DNA of 7,679 nt from Bacteroidota bacterium. Lineage in GTDB: Bacteria; Bacteroidota; Bacteroidia; Chitinophagales; Chitinophagaceae. Position 1 is the first letter of the stretch; the number at the start of each line of letters is the position of its first letter. The DNA lies in assembly GCA_023427575.1 (NCBI GenBank), contig JAEZAY010000514.1, forward strand, positions 1-7,679. Reading direction: 5' to 3'. The notes below the pieces were generated by a model that worked only from the letters and a program-made list of their open reading frames with translations, was not told where the DNA came from and ran no database searches. The position numbers and the translations under genes were made by a program. Of this stretch, positions 1 to 6,532 are shown in pieces.

Positions 1-536
1 ATTTCCTGCTGCATGGCCAGAGCCTGGGTGCGGGCTTCATTTTTTAAACTGTCAATCAGTTGGGTTTTAGCCTCTTCAGCGGTTAATCCGGCAATCTTTT
101 CAAGGCGGCGGATATGCTCTTCCTGGTGTTTTTCGAGTTCAGTTCTTTTCAGATTAACTACATCAATCTGCTTATTCAGGTTTTCCTTAATTGTTTCATT
201 TTCCTTTACCTGTTTTTCCAACTGGTCCAGTTTCTGAGTGATCGATTGTTCCTTTTGCCGGGCGCGATTGTCCAGGTCATTTAATTTGCGGTTTCTTTCC
301 AGTACTTCTTTGTCGTGTTCCGCCTTCAGTTGAACAAATCTTTCCTTTGCCTCCAGTAATTTTTCTTTTTTCAGGTTTTCAGCCGCCAGCTGGGCTTCCG
401 AATTCATTTTCTGCACCTGCAGTTCAGCTTCTTCGATCTGCCTGCGGGTATTTTTCGCAAAGATGATTTTACCTAAGATGATACCAAGCACAAGAGCCAC
501 GCCACCTATGATGATGGATATAAGGTTAAGTTCCAT
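1..536 (-). CDS. rny: Ribonuclease Y, N-terminal part (runs off the window)
   Basis: Membrane-anchored endoribonuclease that starts mRNA decay. The 178 visible codons begin MELNLISIIIGG. Residues about 5-26 form one hydrophobic membrane segment, followed by a basic patch (KNTRR) and then a long, highly charged coiled coil from about residue 30 to the window edge, rich in E, K, Q and R (for example RRLEKIAGLTAEEAKTQLID near the end). This is the usual RNase Y N-terminus (DUF3552). The KH and HD catalytic domains would lie beyond base 1 and cannot be checked. The ATG at 536 is chosen because it directly precedes the membrane segment. zapA, its usual Bacteroidota neighbour, lies upstream but is separated here by two opposite-strand genes, so rny probably depends on its own promoter at about 610-641. 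Confidence 0.93.
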   Translation of the reverse strand, partial: MELNLISIIIGGVALVLGIILGKIIFAKNTRRQIEEAELQVQKMNSEAQLAAENLKKEKLLEAKERFVQLKAEHDKEVLERNRKLNDLDNRARQKEQSITQKLDQLEKQVKENETIKENLNKQIDVVNLKRTELEKHQEEHIRRLEKIAGLTAEEAKTQLIDSLKNEARTQALAMQQE

Positions 537-609
537 TCGTTTTTTAAATTTTGATTGTTCGCTGTTGCCGTTGCCGCCTTAGTTTGGTTCAAAGGGAAAC
601 GGTTGTTTG

Positions 610-641
610 CGAAAGTACAAAAAAGGTGTTGTGTATGAACC
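610..641 (-). promoter_or_regulatory. Probable rny promoter, Bacteroidota type
   Basis: On the minus strand TACTTTCG (617-610) resembles the Bacteroidota -7 box TAnnTTTG with one mismatch. A weak -33 match, GGTTCA (641-636), lies about 20 nt upstream. Transcription would start near 603, giving a leader of about 67 nt before the rny ATG at 536. The promoter is flanked by a 7-bp inverted repeat, AACGGTT (598-604) and AACCGTT (638-644). Inferred from sequence only. Confidence 0.45.
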
Positions 642-680
642 GTTAAGGAATTACGCTTTCTAAAATAAATACATAAATGG

Positions 681-711
681 TTTGCTGACTGCGGCTAAGA
701 ACAGTAAATTG
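681..711 (+). promoter_or_regulatory. Possible promoter of the TlpA-like gene
   Basis: TTTG at 681-684 lies 20 nt before TAAATTG at 705-711, which is the -7 consensus TAnnTTTG with one T missing. The start site would fall near 717, leaving a leader of only about 14 nt before the ATG at 731. The spacing is right, but the -7 box is imperfect. Confidence 0.35.
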
Positions 712-730
712 CCTGAATAAAAGGTTCCGG

Positions 731-1855
731 ATGAAAAAAATTTTCTTTGTTTTAGGTTTCGTTTTACTCGTTTCCACTCTATCGGCGCAATCTTTTCGCC
801 TCGATGGATCCCTGACCAATTTTGGGGAGGAAGTGGATTATGTATATATCAATTACCAGAATGGCAAATCCCGGGTAATGGACAGTACCCGCGTGAAAGA
901 CGGAAAATACAGTTTTAAAGGAAATATTACCGAGCCGGTTCTGGCAAACTTCCGGGTGAAGTTTAAAAACAATCCTGAATCTTTCCGGCTCAGGCGTAAT
1001 TATGCCGCCATCTATCTGCAGCCGGGGCAGATCGGGGTTTCTCATAACGACTCTTTCGTAAATGTAAGTGTAAACGGTTCGGCCGCACATCTCGAATATC
1101 AATCCCTTCAGGAAAAAACCAAGCCGGTTTCTTTGCAAATGAATGAGCTGATGACCAAATATTCAGAGCTTTCCAGGGCAAAGGATGAAGAAGGCTTGAA
1201 GAAACTGGATGCCCGCTACGAAGAATTGAATGAAGAAATGAAGCAGGTGTACAAAAGTTATCTTTCCGAAAACAGCCATTCGCCCATAGCCATGTACGCA
1301 TTAAATGAAGTGGCCGGATGGAGTATTGATCCGGAGCTGGTGGAACCGCTGTTCAACAGTTTACCCGAGAAAACCCGCAAACTGCCTTCGGCGGTGGAAT
1401 TAAAAGAGAAAATTGATCTTGCCAAACTAACGGCGGTTGGGAAGCCAGCTTTAAATTTTACCCAGAACGATACTTTAGGAAAACCCGTCAGTCTTTCTTC
1501 TTTTAAAGGAAAATATGTGCTGATAGATTTCTGGGCAAGCTGGTGCGGTCCCTGCAGGAAAGAAAATCCAAACCTGGTGGATGCGTTCAATAAGTATAAA
1601 GACAAGGGGTTTCATGTTATCGGCGTTTCCCTGGATCAGCCCACGGGCAAAGACAAATGGATAAAGGCCATTCATGACGATGGCTTATGGTGGACCCAGC
1701 TTTCCGATCTGAAATACTGGAAAAATGAAGTGGCTGTTCAATACGGGATCCAGGCGATTCCTCAAAACTTTTTGCTCGATAGAAACGGAATCATCATAGC
1801 CAAAAATCTAACGGGTGAAAAGCTTCAGCAAAAGCTGGCGGAAATATTCAAGTAG
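731..1855 (+). CDS. Exported DUF4369-TlpA thioredoxin-family protein
   Basis: Predicted periplasmic thiol-disulfide oxidoreductase of 374 residues. Residues 1-20 are a signal peptide (MKKIFFVLGF, hydrophobic core, cleavage near LSAQ). Residues about 22-120 match the beta-rich DUF4369 domain common at the N-terminus of Bacteroidota TlpA-like proteins (LDGSLTNF, DGKYSFKGNI, IYLQPGQ). A charged helical linker covers about 125-215. Residues about 236-374 are a TlpA/AhpC-type thioredoxin fold, with FWASWCGPC carrying the redox pair Cys272 and Cys275, and the cis-proline loop IQAIP at Pro344. The protein therefore looks catalytically complete. The AAAGG just before the ATG could serve as a ribosome site. 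The next gene follows on the same strand after 77 nt. Related proteins act in disulfide reduction, cytochrome maturation or stress response; the actual substrate cannot be told from sequence. Confidence 0.92.
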   Translation: MKKIFFVLGFVLLVSTLSAQSFRLDGSLTNFGEEVDYVYINYQNGKSRVMDSTRVKDGKYSFKGNITEPVLANFRVKFKNNPESFRLRRNYAAIYLQPGQIGVSHNDSFVNVSVNGSAAHLEYQSLQEKTKPVSLQMNELMTKYSELSRAKDEEGLKKLDARYEELNEEMKQVYKSYLSENSHSPIAMYALNEVAGWSIDPELVEPLFNSLPEKTRKLPSAVELKEKIDLAKLTAVGKPALNFTQNDTLGKPVSLSSFKGKYVLIDFWASWCGPCRKENPNLVDAFNKYKDKGFHVIGVSLDQPTGKDKWIKAIHDDGLWWTQLSDLKYWKNEVAVQYGIQAIPQNFLLDRNGIIIAKNLTGEKLQQKLAEIFK

Positions 1856-1867
1856 GGATTTTGCGGA

Positions 1868-1891
1868 AAGATTAATTTGATGATTAATCTT
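1868..1891 (+). terminator. AT-rich hairpin between the two exported-protein genes
   Basis: A perfect 9-bp inverted repeat, AAGATTAAT (1868-1876) and ATTAATCTT (1883-1891), encloses a 6-nt loop and is followed by ATTTTG. It starts 13 nt after the tlpA-like stop. It could be a weak terminator or attenuator, or an operator, because the right arm touches a possible -7 box TATTTTG (1891-1897) for the next gene. The short T run and low GC make strong termination unlikely. Confidence 0.4.
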
Positions 1892-1932
1892 ATTTTGTGG
1901 AGTTATTTAAAACAAATCATTCAAAAAAATTT

Positions 1933-2784
1933 ATGAAGAAAGTATTATTGATCGCCTGTATTGTGTCGTCTGTTTCTGTTTATGCGCAAAAGGTGACAAA
2001 AAAAGTGGCGCTTGTGAAAGGAGATCAGCTTACAGAACTTGCCCAGGTGAATGTATTCATTACCCAGGAGGCAATGGGTCAGCTAATGGAAATAAAAATG
2101 GAATCTTCTGTTACCAATGTAGTGGATGTAAAAGAAAAAGCGGATAACGCGATTACGGTAGCCAACACGCTTACAAAAGTGTTATTAAACATGGACGCGA
2201 TGGGCCAGGAAATGAAATTTGATTCGGATAAGAAAGAAGATTTGGACGGACAAATGGGGGCCGCCTATCGCGACAAGATTAATAAACCCCGTGAGTATAT
2301 GCTCGACAACAATGGCGTTGTGAAAGAAGTAAAAACGAAAGAGGAAGTAAAGGCCGACGATGGTTCGCAGATGTTTGGAAACATGGGCGGAGCAATGTAT
2401 GAAGATAAAGAAGGCAATACCTTTAGTGCGCTCGCCAATCTGCCCGCTGCCGGCGCTTCGGTAGGAGATAGCTGGCAGGATTCCAGCTCGGCGGAAGGAA
2501 CAAGAACCGTTACAAAGTATACTTTAAAGGAAGTGAAAGGAAACGATGGAATTATTGGCATCGACAGTGATCTCACCATCAGCCGTGAAATGGAACAGCA
2601 GGGTATGAATATGCAAATGGAACTGAAAGGAAAAACTGAAGGCGAATATTTGTTCGACGTTAATACCGGAATTATTAAATCCCGTAAACTGACAACAAAA
2701 ACCGAAGGCAATATTGAAGTGATGGGTCAGTTGATTCCTATGTCGATGGAAACAACTACCGTTAGTAATATAACGAAGAAGTAA
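1933..2784 (+). CDS. Exported DUF6263-like protein of unknown function
   Basis: A 283-residue secreted or periplasmic protein of unknown role. MKKVLLIACIVSSVSVYA is a signal peptide, with cleavage likely before Gln19. LIAC at 6-9 resembles a lipobox but sits too close to the N-terminus for a normal lipoprotein signal. The mature part is rich in K, E, T and M and has repeated beta-strand patterns. It includes VGDSWQDS (177-184), TKYTLKEVKGNDG (about 194-206) and a C-terminal part of alternating strands (GEYLFDVNTGIIKSRK, TTTVSNITKK), an arrangement I associate with DUF6263. I chose the ATG at 1933 over an in-frame GTG at 1897 because 1933 begins directly with the signal peptide. No catalytic motif is visible. 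It follows the TlpA-like gene on the same strand and may share its transcript, and the pair ends at the terminator at 2798-2841. The family assignment is from memory of its pattern. Confidence 0.8.
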   Translation: MKKVLLIACIVSSVSVYAQKVTKKVALVKGDQLTELAQVNVFITQEAMGQLMEIKMESSVTNVVDVKEKADNAITVANTLTKVLLNMDAMGQEMKFDSDKKEDLDGQMGAAYRDKINKPREYMLDNNGVVKEVKTKEEVKADDGSQMFGNMGGAMYEDKEGNTFSALANLPAAGASVGDSWQDSSSAEGTRTVTKYTLKEVKGNDGIIGIDSDLTISREMEQQGMNMQMELKGKTEGEYLFDVNTGIIKSRKLTTKTEGNIEVMGQLIPMSMETTTVSNITKK

Positions 2785-2790
2785 AAACGA

Positions 2791-3123
2791 TCATTCCAGT
2801 TCCTCCCCGGCAGTTTCGGCAGTTGGGGAGGAATTTTTTTTGGCGGCAATGGCCCGGTCGATCAGGGATTCGATTTTTTTCATTTCGGCCTCCGCATCCG
2901 GATCGGGAAGTCCCTGCGCCGATTTCTGCTGCGTTGCATACCATAAAATTACCATGGCGATATAATCCTGCATGTCTTTTCCCGCAAAACTGGTTTTGAA
3001 TTCCAGTAGTTTATCATTGATGATTTTTACCGTTCCGCGTACAGTCTCCTCATCTTTCGGATCAATCCGGATCCGGTAACTGCGGTCGCCAATAAGAACA
3101 TTAACGGGGATAAGTGTTTCCAT
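2791..3123 (-). CDS. zapA: Cell division protein ZapA
   Basis: Small cytoplasmic protein (110 residues) that binds and bundles FtsZ filaments at the division site. It begins METLIPVNVLIGDRSYRIRI, the beta-hairpin head of the ZapA family, followed by DPKDEETVRGTVKIINDKL, then the family signature GKDMQDYIAMVILWYA (48-63), and a helical coiled-coil segment EAEMKKIESLIDRAIAAKK. The last 15 or so residues (NSSPTAETAGEELE) look like a disordered tail, and their DNA doubles as the terminator of the opposite gene. The ATG at 3123 is preferred to an in-frame TTG at 3138 because family similarity starts there. The stop lies only 6 nt from the stop of the convergent DUF6263-like gene. Confidence 0.9.
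   Translation of the reverse strand: METLIPVNVLIGDRSYRIRIDPKDEETVRGTVKIINDKLLEFKTSFAGKDMQDYIAMVILWYATQQKSAQGLPDPDAEAEMKKIESLIDRAIAAKKNSSPTAETAGEELE
2798..2841 (+). terminator. Rho-independent terminator for the DUF6263-like gene, inside zapA
   Basis: TTCCTCCCC (2800-2808) pairs perfectly with GGGGAGGAA (2825-2833). A G-U and an A-T pair extend the stem outward, and an unbroken run of eight T follows (2834-2841). The loop is 16 nt. It starts 14 nt after the stop codon at 2784 and ends plus-strand transcription. The whole structure lies within the last codons of the convergent zapA gene (residues about 95-109). Read on the minus strand it lacks an adjacent T run, so it works in one direction only. 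Confidence 0.82.
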
Positions 3124-3125
3124 GC

Positions 3126-3156
3126 TTGCGAATTTCAAATGTTCGTATTAAATTTA
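3126..3156 (+). promoter_or_regulatory. Possible promoter of the 84-residue gene
   Basis: TTG (3126-3128) lies 20 nt before TAAATTTA (3149-3156), which differs from TAnnTTTG only in the last base. Transcription would start near 3163, about 59 nt before the ATG at 3222. The -33 element begins three bases from the zapA start codon, so this promoter would face away from zapA and could interfere with zapA expression. Confidence 0.35.
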
Positions 3157-3221
3157 AATCCGTCATCGGCGCCCTAATCCAGGCCGGAGATCCAAACTTA
3201 TGAAAACCAAAATCCTGTCAT

Positions 3222-3476
3222 ATGATTGCCAAAGTGAAATCTTCTACTTTTATCGACACGCTCAGTTTTGAAATGGTTTCGTGCACCCAGAATTTTTTGA
3301 GAGCAGTTCTCCGCGATGAAACCGGCCTTGTTTGCAGTCAGATTGAAACCATGTTCCCCGAAGATCAGCCTCAGATTACCTGGAAGGGCCTAAACGATCT
3401 TCCCTATGGGATTTATACGCTGGTATTGTCGCAGGGCGAAGAGGAATTCAGTCTTCGGATGGTAAAACGAATCTGA
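3222..3476 (+). CDS. Stand-alone T9SS sorting-domain-like small protein
   Basis: An 84-residue protein with no signal peptide or membrane segment. Its whole length resembles the type A C-terminal sorting domain of type IX secretion cargo. STFIDTLSFEM corresponds to the NPFxDxLxxxx first strand, AVLRDETGLVC to the vxlxDxxGxxv strand-turn, and LNDLPYGIYTLVLSQG followed by MVKRI to the LxxGxYxlxvxxG...KxvK ending. Normally this fold is the tail of a large exported protein. Here an in-frame TGA at 3201 and the zapA start just beyond it leave no room for one. The protein would therefore stay in the cytoplasm unless exported another way. It may be an orphan domain with a new role, a relic, or a chance resemblance in a beta-sandwich protein. 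The gene lies between zapA and a coiled-coil gene on the opposite strand, and its stop directly abuts the stop of the latter. Confidence 0.7.
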   Translation: MIAKVKSSTFIDTLSFEMVSCTQNFLRAVLRDETGLVCSQIETMFPEDQPQITWKGLNDLPYGIYTLVLSQGEEEFSLRMVKRI

Positions 3477-3758
3477 TCATTCGCTCAGCATACTGATGCA
3501 TTTGTCGATGTCTTTCAAATACTGATTAAGCCGTTTTTCCAGTTCTCTTTTATCGTTGGGATCCAGTTTCACCGATAGAGTTCTTAATACCGAAATGGTT
3601 TTTTCAAGCGATTCTATCTTTTCCGACTGTTCGGCAACCCTGAGGGATTGTTCGGCGGCCTGTTTACGTAAACGATCATTTTCACGCTGAACTGCTTCAT
3701 AACTACCGAGCAGTATCTGAAGCTTTTCCTGAATTCGTATCAGTTGATCGTTAGGCAT
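3477..3758 (-). CDS. Small coiled-coil protein, ZapB-like
   Basis: A 93-residue cytoplasmic protein that is nearly all helix. Residues about 5-65 show heptad-like spacing of L, I and V among E, K, Q and R (IQEKLQILLGSYEAVQREN, EKIESLEKTISVLRTL). After a break (VKLDPNDK), a second short helix RELEKRLNQYLKDIDKCISM ends the protein. There are no catalytic motifs. Its size, charge and position between pheT and zapA fit the small coiled-coil gene often found in this Bacteroidota cluster. A partnership with ZapA in division, like that of ZapB in Proteobacteria, is an inference from position and shape, so no symbol is given. It starts 13 nt after the pheT stop and is almost certainly co-transcribed with pheT. 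Confidence 0.8.
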   Translation of the reverse strand: MPNDQLIRIQEKLQILLGSYEAVQRENDRLRKQAAEQSLRVAEQSEKIESLEKTISVLRTLSVKLDPNDKRELEKRLNQYLKDIDKCISMLSE

Positions 3759-3771
3759 TCAGTGTGAAGTT

Positions 3772-6201
3772 TTATTTTCTTATTTCGGCATTCAGCTCGG
3801 TTTCCATCAGGTTCATGATGCTGTTCATCATAGCGTCGATCTCTTTATCCGTAAGCGTTTTCTCTTCGTCGAGAAAAGTGAAGCTGAAGGCCATCGATTT
3901 TTTGCCCGCGCCCAGCTTTTCGCTCTCGAAAATATCAAACAGCTTCATGCTCTGAAGTTTGTCCAGTTTCGCTTTCTGAATGGTCGACTGAACCGTTTCA
4001 TATTTTGTGGAAGCCGGAACGATCAGCGCCAGATCGCGGTATACAGGCAATTGTTTGGGCAAACCCACGAACCGGAGTTCATGATTTGCCAGCACATGTA
4101 ATAAGGCATTCCATTGAATATCGGCGAAGTATACAGGTTGCTTTATATCAAAGCGATTCAGTTCGCGGGAAGATACTGTTCCCAACTCTGCCAGCAACTG
4201 GTTCTTATAAAACACCTGAAGCGCTGAAGCGAATTTATTTCCCTGAGAAATCTTCCATTCTGTTTTATCTGCACCGGCGAGCTGCAAAATCCGCGTTACC
4301 AACCCTTTCATATAAAAGAGATCTGAACTGCCGGCCTTTTGTTTCCATCCTCCTGCCGCGATATTTCCGGTTACGTATAAACAAAGATGATCGATTTCAA
4401 TAAACTGATTTTCAGCTCCGCTTTTATACGTTTTACCAAATTCAAAAAACTGCAGATCGCTGTTTTTCCGGTTCAAATTATATGCCACTGCTTCCAGGCC
4501 GGTTTCCAGCATGGAAGGGCGCATGATATTGTGTACCGCGCTGAGATTATTCAGCAGGCGAACACTGTTTTCCAGCTCCGATTCTTCGAAATAGGCGGCA
4601 TTGGTAATGGAGTTGGTGAAAATTTCATGGAACCCGGTTCCGATCAGGTAGGATGCTGCCTTTTCAATAAATAAATACCGGTGGCCATCAGATTCAGTAG
4701 AAGGCGAAATGGTAATAGATCCGGGGATTTCGATATTATCATAACCATCAATCCGCATGATCTCTTCCACTATATCGGCGGGCAGGCTAATATCGGGTTT
4801 GCTATAAGGAACGGAAACCCGGATATCATCAATGCCTTCTTTTTCGATATCAAATCCCAGTGAAACCAGGATCTTTTTTACGGTATCGGGATGATAATTT
4901 TTTCCACTAAGTTTTTTCAGGTAATGGTATTTCATCCCCACCGAAGTTTTCTCCTCCTTCCCCGGATACAGATCTACCAGTTCGGATGCAATTACACCGC
5001 CGGCAATTTCCTGGATCAGTAAAGCCGCTCTTTTCAATACATTCACCGTGTTGCTGATATCCACATTCTTTTCAAAACGCGAGGCCGCTTCCGTTCTCAG
5101 ATTATGCCTGAATGAAGTTTTACGAATATCAATGGGATTAAACCAGGCACTTTCTAAAAATATGTTTTTGGTTGCTGATTTCACGCCGGATCTTAAACCG
5201 CCAAAAACGCCGGCTATACACATGGCCGCGCTGTTTCCATCACAGATCATCAGATCCTGCGCACTTAATGCCCGTTCTTTTTCATCCAGCGACTGAAAAA
5301 TAGTTCCCTCTGCCAGGTTTTTAACCAGGATTTTCCCGCCCCCAATCTCGTCCAGATCAAAAGCATGCAGGGGTTGACCGGTTTCATGGAGTACAAAGTT
5401 GGTAATGTCTACTATATTATTGATGGGACGCTGGCCAATAGCCAGTAACCTGTCCTGCAACCATTTCGGCGAAGGCCCGACGGTAATTCCGCTAATGCTG
5501 ACACCGCTATACCTTTTACATGCTTCCGGGTTGGTAATTATCACTTCTACAGGATGTGTATTTCCGCCCGGTTTAAACGCGTTGCTGTATGGGTACTTCG
5601 GTTTTAACTCGGTTTTATCATGATGTGTTAAATAGGCGCAAACATCGCGGGCTACGCCCAGGTGGCTCATGGCGTCCATCCGGTTTGGAGTTAGTCCTAT
5701 TTCGTACACCCAGTCGGTATATGGATGGAAATAATCGGAAGCGGGAGTACCCGGCTTCAGTTCAGCCGGCAGGATCATGATGCCCTCGTGGTTTTCGCTG
5801 ATGCCGATTTCATCCTCGGCGCAAATCATTCCAAAACTCTCAATGCCCCTGATCTTAGCCACTTTCATGGTAAGCGGAGTTCCGTTTTTCGGATATATGG
5901 TTGAACCTACAGGTGCTACCACCACCTTCTGACCCCCGGCCACGTTGGGAGCGCCGCAAACAATTTGGAGATTGTCTTTGCCACCGGTATTTACTTCGGT
6001 TAACCGAAGTTTATCGGCATTGGGATGAGCAGTTACGGAAACTACTTCGCCTACCACAAGACCGGCAAGACCGCCCTTCATACTTTCAAATCTTTCCAGG
6101 CTTTCCACTTCCAGCCCGATTGAGGTCAGTATTTTACTAAGTCGTTCAGGTTCAACCGTCACTGGAAGATATTCACTCAGCCAGTTATATGAAATCGTCA
6201 T
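3772..6201 (-). CDS. pheT: Phenylalanyl-tRNA synthetase beta subunit
   Basis: Large subunit of the (alpha-beta)2 enzyme that charges tRNA-Phe; the catalytic site is on PheS, while beta binds tRNA and edits mischarged Tyr-tRNA. All expected parts are present in 809 residues, close to the usual length. The EMAP/OB-type tRNA-binding domain is at about 42-152 (HPNADKLRL 59-67, CGAPN). The B3/B4 editing domain is at about 215-385 (NNIVDITNF 261-269, QPLHAFD 276-282). B5 is at about 405-490 (DIVEEIMRIDGYDNI 476-490), a synthetase-like core at about 500-705 (MRPSMLETGL), and the FDX-ACB anticodon-binding domain at about 718-809 (PVYRDLALIV). The ATG at 6201 (MTISYNWLSEYL) matches the family start; the open frame extends 33 codons further upstream but crosses the promoter. 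pheS is not in the window. It is the first gene of a short operon with the coiled-coil gene. Confidence 0.97.
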   Translation of the reverse strand: MTISYNWLSEYLPVTVEPERLSKILTSIGLEVESLERFESMKGGLAGLVVGEVVSVTAHPNADKLRLTEVNTGGKDNLQIVCGAPNVAGGQKVVVAPVGSTIYPKNGTPLTMKVAKIRGIESFGMICAEDEIGISENHEGIMILPAELKPGTPASDYFHPYTDWVYEIGLTPNRMDAMSHLGVARDVCAYLTHHDKTELKPKYPYSNAFKPGGNTHPVEVIITNPEACKRYSGVSISGITVGPSPKWLQDRLLAIGQRPINNIVDITNFVLHETGQPLHAFDLDEIGGGKILVKNLAEGTIFQSLDEKERALSAQDLMICDGNSAAMCIAGVFGGLRSGVKSATKNIFLESAWFNPIDIRKTSFRHNLRTEAASRFEKNVDISNTVNVLKRAALLIQEIAGGVIASELVDLYPGKEEKTSVGMKYHYLKKLSGKNYHPDTVKKILVSLGFDIEKEGIDDIRVSVPYSKPDISLPADIVEEIMRIDGYDNIEIPGSITISPSTESDGHRYLFIEKAASYLIGTGFHEIFTNSITNAAYFEESELENSVRLLNNLSAVHNIMRPSMLETGLEAVAYNLNRKNSDLQFFEFGKTYKSGAENQFIEIDHLCLYVTGNIAAGGWKQKAGSSDLFYMKGLVTRILQLAGADKTEWKISQGNKFASALQVFYKNQLLAELGTVSSRELNRFDIKQPVYFADIQWNALLHVLANHELRFVGLPKQLPVYRDLALIVPASTKYETVQSTIQKAKLDKLQSMKLFDIFESEKLGAGKKSMAFSFTFLDEEKTLTDKEIDAMMNSIMNLMETELNAEIRK

Positions 6202-6227
6202 TCTGTTTTTTGTTTTTCTTGATGGCG

Positions 6228-6235
6228 CAAAGATA
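6228..6235 (-). promoter_or_regulatory. pheT promoter, -7 box
   Basis: TATCTTTG on the minus strand (6235-6228) is a perfect match to the Bacteroidota -7 consensus TAnnTTTG. No good -33 TTTG is seen at the right distance. Transcription would start near 6221, giving a leader of about 20 nt before the ATG at 6201. There is no T-box or leader peptide in this short leader. Confidence 0.65.
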
Positions 6236-6374
6236 AAGGTTTGAATGAATGAGAAGGGACCGGTTTTTTGTGAAGAAGGCCGGCTCCATCTGCTGTGCAA
6301 CCAAACGGATTCCGGCTTTCCTTTAATCCGATGCTTTTTTCGGTTATGGATCTACGTGAAAACCGGGCTTTGGA

Positions 6375-6396
6375 ACCGTTTTACTTTAAAAACGGT
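6375..6396 (+). repeat. Inverted repeat, 8-bp arms
   Basis: ACCGTTTT (6375-6382) and AAAACGGT (6389-6396) are perfect complements around the 6-nt loop ACTTTA. A short T run (6404-6408) begins 7 nt after the right arm. No gene end lies close upstream on the plus strand, so a role as a terminator is not obvious; a protein-binding site is equally possible. Confidence 0.5.
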
Positions 6397-6496
6397 ATGA
6401 TCATTTTTGGAAAAATGCCGGGAAAATCTCGGCTTATCAAGCTAAAAAAACTGCAAAATCATGCTGGTAGCGCATCTCAAAGTTTCCGGATTACTA

Positions 6497-6508
6497 CCAA
6501 ATATTTGG
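6497..6508. repeat. 12-bp perfect palindrome left of the DnaA-box cluster
   Basis: CCAAATATTTGG reads the same on both strands. It lies 24 bp before the first DnaA box and could be a dimer-protein binding site. Its binder is unknown. Confidence 0.6.
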
Positions 6509-6532
6509 GTCAAAATCTTTCCGCACAGACCC

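Noticed and set aside
13..237. Plus-strand open frame opposite rny
   Set aside because: It is a shadow of the RNase Y coiled-coil codons, giving a Ser/Phe-rich product without features.
537..730. Possible 6S-type RNA in the gap before rny
   Set aside because: I looked for a long closing stem and central bubble on either strand and found only short scattered pairings around the promoter.
1897..1932. Upstream GTG start for the DUF6263-like gene
   Set aside because: It would add 12 residues ahead of a complete signal peptide and overlaps the promoter-like box; the ATG at 1933 fits better.
2834..2841. Frameshift-prone run of eight A/T in zapA
   Set aside because: The zapA frame is intact across it, and the run is explained as the T tract of the opposite-strand terminator.
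3124..3138. Upstream TTG start for zapA
   Set aside because: The five extra residues are outside the family pattern; the ATG at 3123 begins the conserved part.
3200..3271. Short frame starting at ATG 3200, out of frame with the 84-residue gene
   Set aside because: Only 23 codons, without motif, and it runs inside a better-supported gene.
6202..6300. N-terminal extension of PheT by 33 codons
   Set aside because: It begins at a TTG, crosses the perfect -7 box at 6228-6235, and precedes the typical PheT start MTISYNWLSEYL.
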